Positions 1 to 5,672 are shown, numbered from the stretch's first letter. The stretch is 23,381 nt of DNA from JANNPJ01 sp031400005 (GCA_031400005.1 JANNPJ010000502.1:1-23381), one strand, 5' to 3'. The notes: generated by a model from the sequence alone, not told the origin. Made by a program: numbers and translations.

Positions 1-80
1 GAGCGGCGCGCTCACCGGGTGCAGGGTGGACTTTTAGCCGCTATTGTGGGGCACGTTCGGGGTTAGAGTTTTTGTGGTCT

Positions 81-112
81 TGCGGCCGGTAGACTCGGTA
101 TCCCCGGCCGCA
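81..112 (-). terminator. Hairpin downstream of the secreted-protein gene
   Basis: A perfect 9-bp stem (81-89 with 104-112, TGCGGCCGG/CCGGCCGCA) encloses a 14-nt loop. It can be extended by outer GTGGT/ACCAC pairing. It lies just past the stop of the minus-strand gene ending at 129, so it probably acts as its terminator. No U tract follows on the minus strand, which is common for actinobacterial terminators. The rest of 1-128 shows no gene. Confidence 0.45.
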
Positions 113-128
113 CACCACGTGAGGGGGC

Positions 129-578
129 TTAGTTCGCGCTGTAGATCATGGACGGGTCGCCGTACGCGGAGCACGAAATGCCCGTGTACGACTCCGGATT
201 GATCTCGACCCTGCGAACATCGTCGTTGTCTCCGGAGGGATCAACGCGGTACACGTAGCCCGGTTTGCTGACGTCCCGGTACTGGGACATCTCCGAGCTA
301 CCGAAACCGCGGAGCACCTGGCCGACGGCCCCGAAGTACCGGACGTGGAAAGCACCCAGCGATCCGGGGGAGTTCATGACGATGTAGTCGACCGTGCCAA
401 GACTCGGCGAACCCACCGTGTTGTTGAAATTCACGCTGATGGCAATCGACCAGTTCGCCGAGACCGAGCAGGACCCACCCCGGGTTATGTCGGCGGCGGC
501 CTGCGCCGGCGCGACGGAGACCAGGCCGAGCATGACCGCGATGACCGCTGTGACCACGATGATGAAACGGGTTTTCAT
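129..578 (-). CDS. Small secreted protein of unknown function
   Basis: This gene encodes 149 aa. The open frame extends upstream to 749, but that extension is the translation of the tRNA-like gene. The ATG at 576-578 is preceded by GAAAGG at good spacing. Residues 1-29 form a clear Sec signal peptide: KTR at the N-terminus, a hydrophobic stretch, and an A-x-A site near residues 25-27. The mature part (about 120 aa) is rich in Ser, Gly, Val and Tyr. It has two cysteines, one near its start and one near its end, that could form a disulfide, and it looks beta-rich. No family is recognised. It stands alone after the tRNA-like gene, away from virion genes, so a lysogenic-conversion role is an inference. 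Export is well supported and function is unknown. Confidence 0.75.
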   Translation of the reverse strand: MKTRFIIVVTAVIAVMLGLVSVAPAQAAADITRGGSCSVSANWSIAISVNFNNTVGSPSLGTVDYIVMNSPGSLGAFHVRYFGAVGQVLRGFGSSEMSQYRDVSKPGYVYRVDPSGDNDDVRRVEINPESYTGISCSAYGDPSMIYSAN

Positions 579-629
579 GAAATGCCTTTCGAAAGTTCCG
601 ATGGATCTATGGGTCACTCGGGCGAGTAG

Positions 630-716
630 TGCCCGCCCCGGGACTCGAACCCGGACACTCCCCCGCACGACGAGCGCGCTGTAGGTGTGGGTGCTCTGCC
701 GTTGAGCTAGGCGGGC
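630..716 (-). tRNA. tRNA-like gene with abnormal anticodon region
   Basis: On the minus strand the acceptor stem GCCCGCC/GGCGGGC is perfect. The D arm (GCTC, loop AACGGCA, GAGC) and the T arm (CCGGG, loop TTCGAGT, CCCGG) are canonical, and position 630 gives discriminator A. CCA is not encoded. Between the D and T arms there are 38 nt instead of about 22-23. No normal 5-bp stem with a 7-nt loop and U33 can be drawn. The best pairing is CCCACAC/GTGCGGG with one A.C mismatch around a 16-nt loop. It is either a degenerate or interrupted tRNA, or a tRNA mimic. I cannot assign an anticodon. Confidence 0.6.
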
Positions 717-722
717 TGGAAA

Positions 723-767
723 GCGGGCGGCGGCCGAGGCTCGGGGCACCAGTCAGCCGCCGCCCGC
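723..767 (-). terminator. GC-rich hairpin between parB-like gene and tRNA-like gene
   Basis: A perfect 12-bp stem (723-734 with 756-767, GCGGGCGGCGGC/GCCGCCGCCCGC) has a 21-nt loop. It sits directly after the stop of the minus-strand parB-like gene at 781 and before the tRNA-like gene. It may end the early operon or mark processing of the tRNA-like transcript. There is no U tract. Confidence 0.45.
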
Positions 768-780
768 CAGTCGGTGGGGG

Positions 781-1617
781 TCAGCCGGGCTCTGCGGCGA
801 GCTGGCCCTCCAGCAGAGCAACAGCCGAGCGCAGGTCGGTGATCAGCGCGGCCGTGACGAGATCCGGCTCGCCGAGCTCGATGCCGGCGACGATCGCGAC
901 AGCATCGACCCTCAGGGCCGAGACGATCCGGTCGCGGGCATGGTGCGCGGTCGCGAGGACTTCACGCCGTCGGATCGCCTCGAAGTCGGTCGACGCCACG
1001 TGGTGCGGTGCCGGAGTCGGCACCGGGTGCGCGGACGCGTCGGGAACGACGGGCGTGGGGTTCGTGTCAGGCATCGACTCCCGCCGGAGCTGGGCTGCGG
1101 GCCGCACCCGACCGTCGCGGGACTCGCGGGTCGCCGACTGGCTAATTTCGCCAGTCGACTCCAGCGCTTCGCGCCGGGCGCCCACCGTGCTGTGGTGCAC
1201 CCCGACCCGCTCGCCGTGCTGTCGGTCAGACAACTGAGGGTCTACCCGGAGTGACCGCTCCAGCGCCGCGCGCTTCTGCTCGCGGGTCAACTGCCTGCGG
1301 TGAGCGTTGAGCCTCCATGCCATGTCACGACCGCTCGCCGGATCACTGACGTGGACTTCCCGGAAAGGGATCTCGTCAGTGTCTAGGTCGAGCTCATCGG
1401 CGATCAGGAGCCGATGATGCCCATCGACGACCCGGTCACGCTGATCGACGACGACCGGGACCGTGACGCCGTTCGCCGCGATGTCGGCCTTGAGGTCCTG
1501 GTAGTCATCGGCGGACAGGTCCGGCATGACCTGGAAATCAAACGTGAGTCCGTACGGTCCAATTCGCCCATCCAGGGCGTTATCCAGAGCGCGGCCAATA
1601 GATGTCGTCGCTGTCAT
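781..1617 (-). CDS. ParB-like nuclease-domain protein
   Basis: This gene encodes 278 aa. The chosen ATG (1615-1617) overlaps the previous stop in an ATGA; the longer upstream frame is the shadow of the neighbouring gene. Residues about 20-110 look like a ParB/Srx N-terminal domain. The segment VPVVVDQRDRVVDGHHRLLIA carries the GHHR motif, the counterpart of the G-x-HR nucleotide-binding box in ParB, where CTP binds in known ParBs. Residues about 110-160 (REQKRAALERSLR, then SDRQHGERVGVHHSTVGARR) form a helix-turn-helix. The C-terminal third has a Pro/Ala/His linker followed by a helical segment. ParB-like proteins are common in actinobacterial phages and mobile elements, as regulators, nucleases or partition factors. 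No ParA is visible, so true partition is doubtful. It is the last protein of the early operon. Confidence 0.75.
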   Translation of the reverse strand: MTATTSIGRALDNALDGRIGPYGLTFDFQVMPDLSADDYQDLKADIAANGVTVPVVVDQRDRVVDGHHRLLIADELDLDTDEIPFREVHVSDPASGRDMAWRLNAHRRQLTREQKRAALERSLRVDPQLSDRQHGERVGVHHSTVGARREALESTGEISQSATRESRDGRVRPAAQLRRESMPDTNPTPVVPDASAHPVPTPAPHHVASTDFEAIRRREVLATAHHARDRIVSALRVDAVAIVAGIELGEPDLVTAALITDLRSAVALLEGQLAAEPG

Positions 1618-1829
1618 CGGGCACCTTCGATCCAGTCGAGGAGTTGGGTGAAGCCGGGGTTGAGGGCTTCCCACTGCTGCACCCGGGCATTCCCGCTCGC
1701 CGCTTGGGGAGATCCTTCGGTCGCCAGGAGCACACACTCCCCACGGGCCCGGTCGCGTTGGCATCGGGCGTCGGCGAGCGCGGACTCGAGGAGGTGAGCG
1801 GGGACCGGCGTGAGGTAGGTGACGGTCAT
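1614..1829 (-). CDS. Small hypothetical early protein (71 aa)
   Basis: This gene encodes 71 aa, from an ATG overlapping the stop of the upstream 43-aa gene (ATGA, 1826-1829) and with its own stop overlapping the start of the parB-like gene (ATGA, 1614-1617). Two such junctions argue strongly that it is translated. The sequence is soluble and mixed. It opens with a short hydrophobic strand (TVTYLTPVPAHLLESAL), continues with charged residues, and ends with an amphipathic Trp-containing tail (QQWEALNPGFTQLLDWIEGAR). There is one Cys pair, about nine residues apart. No family is recognised. Position in the operon suggests an early phage accessory role. Confidence 0.7.
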   Translation of the reverse strand: MTVTYLTPVPAHLLESALADARCQRDRARGECVLLATEGSPQAASGNARVQQWEALNPGFTQLLDWIEGAR

Positions 1830-1957
1830 CGAGCACCGCTCAGCGTCTCGACAATCGCGGCGGCCATGACCGCGAGGATCGTCACGACCCAGAGGCCGAG
1901 CACTGCCGCGCGCAGGATCCGGACGACCCGGCGGGCCCGGTAGGGATCGACGCTCAT
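1826..1957 (-). CDS. Single-span small membrane protein (43 aa)
   Basis: This gene encodes 43 aa. The ATG (1955-1957) overlaps the previous stop in TGATG, and its stop overlaps the next start in ATGA. A basic N-terminus (YRARRVVRILR) is followed by one hydrophobic span of about 20 residues (AVLGLWVVTILAVMAAAIVE) and a short tail. The positive-inside rule places the N-terminus in the cytoplasm. An upstream in-frame ATG at 2006-2008 exists, but the coupled start fits the operon better. It is too small to assign to a family. It follows a two-span membrane protein in the operon, so the two might act together at the membrane (inference). Confidence 0.65.
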   Translation of the reverse strand: MSVDPYRARRVVRILRAAVLGLWVVTILAVMAAAIVETLSGAR

Positions 1958-2775
1958 CACCGATACCCGCCGATCTCGTCGCCAGGGCCCGTCAGGAGCT
2001 CTGTCCAATCGACGTCGTCAACGTCGAGGTGATCAAAGGCGTCGTACGGATCGCCGGGGCATCTGGGCAGGAGCCCGGGGCGCGCCTCGTCCGGGTCCAG
2101 GTCCAGGTCTCTGGGAGGCGACCCGAACCACGGGTTCACGCCCGGAGCATCGTCCGGCTGCTCGAGTCCAGGGCCCTTGCTCCGGGACAGGTGGCGCCAG
2201 GCGCCGACGGCCACGACGAGCAGGACCATCACCGGCCACCCGGTCAGTCCGGGCTCGGGCAGCGGGAGAGCCAGGATGGCCGCGCGCAGCGTCCCCGACG
2301 CGATGGCCAGGGCGACCATGATGGCGGCGAAAATCACTGGCACCACGAGGGATAGACCGGCGTGACCGGCGTCGCGGCAGAGGTCGCAGGGGCACCGGGT
2401 TTCGGGCGGGTCGTCGTACCCGTCGTCTGCTACCGCCTCGAAGCACTCCGTGCAGACGAGCGACTCGAGCTGCCCGTCCACACGGTGGGCCTGCCGGTAG
2501 GGGTGTGCGCACACGACCGGCCGGACCACGGTGGTTTTCTCACCTCGACCTGCGCACCAGGCGCAGAAGCGCACCCGATGGCGGCCGAGGTCGACCGTCA
2601 CCTTGATGGCGGCGGTCCGGCCGCACTGGTCGCACATCTGTTCGGTGGAGCGGCCGGGCGTGGCCACGGGGGGGACGTCGTCCACCCCGGCCGCTCCGGT
2701 GCGAGGCAGGCTCGCACCCTCCCGCACGTCGGCCACGGGGGGAGCCGACATCCGGGGAGTCTGGGTGGGGATCAT
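1957..2775 (-). CDS. Zinc-ribbon membrane protein of unknown function
   Basis: This gene encodes 272 aa. The ATG (2773-2775) overlaps the upstream stop as ATGA. The N-terminal 45 residues look disordered. Residues 48-74 form a C-x2-C...C-x2-C zinc-ribbon-like element (C48, C51, C71, C74). More Cys pairs follow: C108/C111 and a C-x-C-x2-C at 128-133. Two hydrophobic spans lie at about 141-160 and 178-194. The C-terminal part is acidic (DLDLDPDEA, DVDDVDWTELL). The likely topology has both ends in the cytoplasm. Such a protein in an early operon could be a membrane-anchored host-takeover, exclusion or signalling factor, but no family is recognised and the role is unknown. Confidence 0.7.
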   Translation of the reverse strand: MIPTQTPRMSAPPVADVREGASLPRTGAAGVDDVPPVATPGRSTEQMCDQCGRTAAIKVTVDLGRHRVRFCAWCAGRGEKTTVVRPVVCAHPYRQAHRVDGQLESLVCTECFEAVADDGYDDPPETRCPCDLCRDAGHAGLSLVVPVIFAAIMVALAIASGTLRAAILALPLPEPGLTGWPVMVLLVVAVGAWRHLSRSKGPGLEQPDDAPGVNPWFGSPPRDLDLDPDEARPGLLPRCPGDPYDAFDHLDVDDVDWTELLTGPGDEIGGYR

Positions 2776-3128
2776 CGGGCCGCCGCCTCACGGGCGAGAC
2801 GTGCCCGGCGACGCTGCGCCGGACCGTCAGGGGCCGGTAGTTGCGAGCATTCGGTCAGCGCGTGCAGGGTGTTGGCCGGGAAGCGGGTGCGCGGTCTCAG
2901 CGCGGCCTGTGCGCGGGCATCAGCCCGCGCCTCCAGGATCTGCTCGCGCCGGGCGCGGACTTGCGCCCGGTACTCGGTCCGGGCACTGAGCCGGGTGCCC
3001 TGCCGCCGGAACTCCCGGTTCATCGGCTTTCCGTTGAAGCCGATGCCCGTTGGCGCAGCGACCAGCACGGCGGGGGCCGGGCGCTTGATCGCCCGCATCT
3101 TCAGTGTGATGCCGTGGCCGCCGCTCAT
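2772..3128 (-). CDS. Basic hypothetical early protein (118 aa)
   Basis: This gene encodes 118 aa and is coupled on both sides by ATGA overlaps (3125-3128 and 2772-2775). It is very basic and Arg/Ala-rich. Residues about 40-75 (REFRRQGTRLSARTEYRAQV and following) look like a long charged helix that could be a coiled coil or bind nucleic acid. The C-terminus is also basic (RRRARLAREAAAR). It shows no Cys, signal peptide or membrane span, and no family is recognised. A DNA- or RNA-associated role is only suggested by charge and by position between the excisionase-like gene and the parB-like gene. Confidence 0.65.
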   Translation of the reverse strand: MSGGHGITLKMRAIKRPAPAVLVAAPTGIGFNGKPMNREFRRQGTRLSARTEYRAQVRARREQILEARADARAQAALRPRTRFPANTLHALTECSQLPAPDGPAQRRRARLAREAAAR

Positions 3129-3898
3129 CGGGCATCACCGACCAGCGTGCTGTTGGCGAGCAGCTCGTTGCGGGCTCGGCGGAGGGCGTCGATGACCGTG
3201 GCGGACCGGTAGTAGTTCCCGCCGGCCAGGTGGCCGATCGGCTCGTCGGGCTCTGCCATGTCGTCCGGCCCGGGATCCTCCTCGTGCAACGCCATCCGCT
3301 CGCCGAACGGCCGGTCCTCGTCGGTCGCTAGCTGCCGATCCACGGCATCCAGGTGGGTTTCGTGGGCCAGGCGCTGGGCCACCGCCCTGGCGCTCTCGTC
3401 GTCGTGGCACCCCGAGCAGCACTGCGGGAGGCAGTGGGTGCAGTCCTCCCGGCCCTCGGTGTGGACGTGGGTGAGACGACCGGACTCAGCAGGGGGGTTG
3501 CTGAGCCCGGTCGCCGTGGTGCGGGTGTGCCCACCGTCGTCGTGCTGCGGCGAGAGGCGCTGGTCTCCGGCATCGCCGCCATCGCCGGTGGGGGCCGCAC
3601 CAGCCCCATCAGGGGCGGCCTGGGTGGCGAGCTGCTCTTCGGCATCGGCGAGCCTGCGCAGGACATCGAGGCGAGTGAGCCCGTCCAGTTCGGCGAGCGC
3701 ACTCACGCAGTCGGCGATGTGGGCACCGACCTCTTCGGCCGTGAGATGCAGGACCGCCCGGTCGAGGCCACGCTCGATGACGTCGAGGACGATCCGGCCA
3801 TCGGCGGTGGGGTGGGCGTAGGGGCGGGTCGTGCGGTCGTAGGGCTCGACCTCGATCGAGCCGCCGTCGTAGGACACGCGGATCACACGGGCGGTCAT
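3125..3898 (-). CDS. Hypothetical early protein with Cys/His cluster (257 aa)
   Basis: This gene encodes 257 aa. Its ATG (3896-3898) overlaps the stop of the excisionase-like gene (ATGA). The N-terminal 95 residues look folded (alpha/beta, ending in the amphipathic helix RLDVLRRLADAEEQLATQ). Residues 95-140 form a Gly/Asp/Ala/Pro-rich linker. A compact Cys/His cluster lies at about 144-165 (H144, H146, C153, H155, C156, C160, C161, C164, H165), consistent with metal binding. The C-terminus is acidic and then helical (RSATVIDALRRARNELLANS). The family is not recognised. Placement directly after xis suggests an immediate-early regulator or nucleic-acid-binding protein, which is inference. Confidence 0.7.
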   Translation of the reverse strand: MTARVIRVSYDGGSIEVEPYDRTTRPYAHPTADGRIVLDVIERGLDRAVLHLTAEEVGAHIADCVSALAELDGLTRLDVLRRLADAEEQLATQAAPDGAGAAPTGDGGDAGDQRLSPQHDDGGHTRTTATGLSNPPAESGRLTHVHTEGREDCTHCLPQCCSGCHDDESARAVAQRLAHETHLDAVDRQLATDEDRPFGERMALHEEDPGPDDMAEPDEPIGHLAGGNYYRSATVIDALRRARNELLANSTLVGDAR

Positions 3899-4116
3899 GA
3901 TGCGACCGCCGATCCGTCGGCTGTGCCAGCCGGGCGGCTCAGCAGGGCGCGGACGTCGGCGGCGATGTAGCGGCGCCCACCGCCGGGGAGGCGGGAGCTC
4001 TCGATGAGACCTTGCTCTTCGTACCGAAGCATGGTCCGAGTACTGATCTTGATCAGATCGGCCGCTTCTTGAAGAGTTAAGTAGTCACCCTGAGCAGTGC
4101 TAGTCATGGGGTGCAT
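3895..4116 (-). CDS. xis: Excisionase-like MerR-type HTH protein
   Basis: This gene encodes 73 aa. Residues about 12-60 are a winged-helix DNA-binding domain of the excisionase/MerR type: DYLTLQEAADLIKISTRTML, then RYEEQGLIESSRLPGGGRRYIAADVRALL. Proteins of this size are typical recombination directionality factors that bend attP DNA and favour excision. They can also repress. It is the first gene of the minus-strand early operon and is divergent from the repressor-like gene at 4215, 0.4 kb from the integrase. No Shine-Dalgarno precedes either ATG (4114-4116, or 9 nt further in). A TTGACA/TAGACC promoter would start RNA almost exactly at the first ATG, so a leaderless mRNA is plausible. It could instead be the Cro-like factor of the switch. 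Confidence 0.75.
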   Translation of the reverse strand: MHPMTSTAQGDYLTLQEAADLIKISTRTMLRYEEQGLIESSRLPGGGRRYIAADVRALLSRPAGTADGSAVAS

Positions 4117-4123
4117 AGACAGA

Positions 4124-4153
4124 GGTCTAGTGCCTGGGCCGGATGAGTGTCAA
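4124..4153 (-). promoter_or_regulatory. Putative early promoter (minus strand)
   Basis: On the minus strand there is a consensus -35 TTGACA (4153-4148), an 18-bp spacer and a -10-like TAGACC (4129-4124). Predicted transcription would begin at about 4116-4118, at the xis start codon. The -35 lies inside the left arm of the inverted repeat 4149-4158, so a repressor bound there would block it. Confidence 0.5.
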
Positions 4154-4191
4154 GTCATTGCATGACTAAGAATCTGCGAGTATGACTTGAC
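4149..4191. promoter_or_regulatory. Inverted-repeat operator between divergent xis and rep-like genes
   Basis: GTCAAGTCAT at 4149-4158 is a perfect inverted copy of ATGACTTGAC at 4182-4191. Each arm contains a TTGAC element pointing outward: TTGACA for the minus strand and TTGACG for the plus strand. Further ATGAC half-sites occur at 4162 and near 4224. The arrangement fits a switch operator controlling divergent early and repressor promoters. No good -10 is seen for the plus-strand -35. Confidence 0.5.
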
Positions 4192-4214
4192 GAGCTGTCA
4201 GTGAATGTCGGAGC

Positions 4215-4733
4215 ATGTCAGTCATGACGACTAATCCAGCGGGGGACCCAGGCCTAGTGGGGGCCCAGCACACGCAGCACACAGATGTGGAAGTCGGCGC
4301 CAGGGTGCATCAAGCGATGTTCCGTGCGCGCATCAGTCAGACGAAACTGGCGCCGAAGATCGGAATCAGTCAGTCTGTACTCAGCAAAAAACTACGCGGA
4401 TCAGTTCCTTGGTCGGTGACCGAACTGATCCGCGTATCGGTTGCTCTCGGTGTTCGTCCGGCAGACTTGCTACCGGAGGCTGAGCCGGCAAACGTGCTGC
4501 CGGAGGCCGAGATGGTGCGCCGTCAGGGACTTGAACCCCGAACCCGCTGGTTAAGGGTCATCCCTGGTGGGTGCGGTCGCGGCGTGGATCTCAATCCACT
4601 ACTTCCTTTATACCCCGAAGAAACACCGTTGAAACCTATCCGCCCGGACCATGGACTTCCGCCAAGGGGACCGGTTCTCCCTCGTCCGTTTCGCCCAGTC
4701 ATCGTCCGTTCTGCCACGGATGGGGCGGCCTGA
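4215..4733 (+). CDS. HTH repressor-like protein with the attP core inside its reading frame
   Basis: This gene encodes 172 aa (169 if the second ATG at 4224 is used; GGAG at 4210-4213 suits that one better). Residues 30-88 form an XRE/Cro-C1-type HTH (ISQTKLAPKIGISQSVLSKK as recognition region, then VTELIRVSVALGVRPADLL). A short repeat, LPEAE-PANV-LPEAE, follows at 86-99. From residue 100 the frame reads MVRRQGLEPRTRWLR, which is the antisense of a tRNA 3' end. The remaining 58 residues are Pro/Arg-rich and end in DGAA. The HTH therefore lies upstream of the attachment core and the unstable-looking tail lies downstream of it. It is transcribed toward int, whose start is 4 nt past this stop. 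It is probably the lysogeny repressor, with different virus and prophage forms. Confidence 0.7.
   Translation: MSVMTTNPAGDPGLVGAQHTQHTDVEVGARVHQAMFRARISQTKLAPKIGISQSVLSKKLRGSVPWSVTELIRVSVALGVRPADLLPEAEPANVLPEAEMVRRQGLEPRTRWLRVIPGGCGRGVDLNPLLPLYPEETPLKPIRPDHGLPPRGPVLPRPFRPVIVRSATDGAA
4470..4511 (+). repeat. Imperfect 15-bp direct repeats flanking the att core
   Basis: CTACCGGAGGCTGAG (4470-4484) and CTGCCGGAGGCCGAG (4497-4511) match at 13 of 15 positions with a 27-bp period. The second copy ends one base before the att core. They encode the LPEAE repeats of the repressor-like protein and could also be integrase arm-type sites. That second role is inference only. Confidence 0.3.
4513..4555 (-). 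other. attP: attP core: 3' half of tRNA-Lys(CTT)
   Basis: Read on the minus strand, these 43 bp start with the CTT anticodon and run to CCA. They contain CTTAACCAGC (anticodon stem 3' side), the T arm GGGTTCGGGGTTCAAGTCCC and the 3' acceptor strand GGCGCACCA. Upstream of the anticodon the sequence stops resembling a tRNA, and no D arm or 5' acceptor is present. Tyrosine integrases commonly use exactly such tRNA 3' halves as core, which restores the host tRNA after integration. The integrase gene begins about 180 bp away. The tRNA identity is from my knowledge of actinobacterial tRNA-Lys sequences. Confidence 0.85.
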
Positions 4734-4737
4734 GCGC

Positions 4738-5595
4738 ATGATCACGGACATGGTAACGACATGGGAAAATGTCATATTCCGCTGGGGTCAAGAAATGGCC
4801 GCCGGCGGCCTCTCGCCCGACACGATCGGGCTTCGCCTCTATCACATCACCCGCCTCCAGCACGTCTGTCCCTCGCCCGAGGAAGCGACCCGCGACCTGC
4901 TCGTCGACTTCCTCGCGCACCCCGACTGGGCGCCTGAGTACCGCCGCTCCCTGCGGTCCTCGGTCGTCGGCGTCTTCGGTTTCATGCATCGGTCCGGATT
5001 CATCCCGGAGAACCCGGCCGCCTGGCTGCCGAAGATCCACGTCCCGATCCCCGAGCCCAGGCCAGCTTCCGACGAGGTCATTCAGCGCGCCCTGCTCGGG
5101 GCGACCGTCAGGGTCTGGCTCATGATCATGCTCGGCGCGATCGGTGGCCTGCGCCGCAAGGAGATCTCCCGTGTGCATCGTCGGGACCTCGACGGCTGCC
5201 GGTTGCGGGTGCACGGCAAGGGCGGCAAATTCCGCACTATCGACCTGCCAGAATTCATCGCGGCGAAGATCCGGTCGGCCGACGGCTGGGTCTTCCCGAC
5301 CGCATCACCAGCCCATTCCGCGTACTGGGGCGGGCACCTTTCCGCCGGCTATGTCGGCAAGCTGATCAGCCGATCCTTGCCGGAAGGCGTTACTCCGCAC
5401 CAGCTTCGGCACGCCGCAGCGACCCAACTGCACGAGCTGGGCGTTCCGATCGAGGAGATCCAGCTGTTCCTCGGCCACTCGACGATCGCCACCACCATGA
5501 TCTACGTCAAGGTTCGGCCCAAGCACACGGCGGCCGCCACCCAGCGGGCCGCCGCTCGCTTCGCAGGGCCGCGCCTCGTGCAGAAGTCAGCCTAG
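4738..5595 (+). CDS. int: Phage integrase, tyrosine recombinase
   Basis: From ATG 4738 the product is 285 aa. It catalyses site-specific recombination between attP and the host tRNA-Lys attB. Residues about 1-100 are a SAM-like core-binding domain. The catalytic domain shows the full set: Arg139 in GLRRKEI, Lys164 in GKGGKFR, His221-x-x-Arg224-His225 (HQLRH), His247 in LGHS, and the nucleophile Tyr256 (MIYVK). Upstream in-frame ATGs (4651, 4720) would overlap the repressor-like gene. ATG 4738 sits 4 nt after that gene's TGA, which allows reinitiation, and a later ATG at 4750 is also possible. No classical N-terminal arm-binding domain is obvious, so it may be a short-type integrase. After integration it would be separated from the repressor promoter. 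Confidence 0.93.
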   Translation: MITDMVTTWENVIFRWGQEMAAGGLSPDTIGLRLYHITRLQHVCPSPEEATRDLLVDFLAHPDWAPEYRRSLRSSVVGVFGFMHRSGFIPENPAAWLPKIHVPIPEPRPASDEVIQRALLGATVRVWLMIMLGAIGGLRRKEISRVHRRDLDGCRLRVHGKGGKFRTIDLPEFIAAKIRSADGWVFPTASPAHSAYWGGHLSAGYVGKLISRSLPEGVTPHQLRHAAATQLHELGVPIEEIQLFLGHSTIATTMIYVKVRPKHTAAATQRAAARFAGPRLVQKSA

Positions 5596-5615
5596 AACTC
5601 TTTCCCTTTGGTGTC

Positions 5616-5643
5616 GGCCCGACGGGGTGCAACCCGCCGGGCC
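5616..5643 (+). terminator. Hairpin after int
   Basis: GGCCCG-A-CGGG (5616-5626) pairs with CCCG-C-CGGGCC (5633-5643), leaving one A.C mismatch and a 6-nt loop. It lies 20 nt past the integrase stop and 30 nt before the start of the next gene. It could be a weak terminator or a 5'-leader structure of the 105-aa gene. There is no U tract. Confidence 0.4.
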
Positions 5644-5672
5644 AACCGAACCAGACCCCTCGGAGGTCCAGC

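Noticed and set aside
630..716. Amber-suppressor tRNA (a CTA triplet occurs in the loop)
   Set aside because: Placing CTA at the anticodon leaves C at position 33 and no matching stem, so there is no structural support.
579..749. N-terminal extension of the secreted protein to 206 aa
   Set aside because: The extra residues are the translation of the tRNA-like gene, and a proper ribosome-binding site and signal peptide start at 578.
781..1617. Partition (par) locus of a phage-plasmid
   Set aside because: No ParA ATPase or parS-like repeat array is visible next to the ParB-like gene.
1..4512. Host chromosome flanking a prophage end
   Set aside because: The left side carries an excisionase-like gene, a switch operator and a tightly overlapping early-type operon, which fits phage DNA better. 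It cannot be fully excluded without the outer sequence.
4513..4555. A complete host tRNA-Lys gene
   Set aside because: Only the part from the anticodon to CCA is present; there is no D arm or 5' acceptor strand on either side.
4651..4737. Integrase start at 4651
   Set aside because: It would overlap the repressor-like gene by 83 bp and adds 29 residues without domain character; ATG 4738 follows the upstream stop directly.
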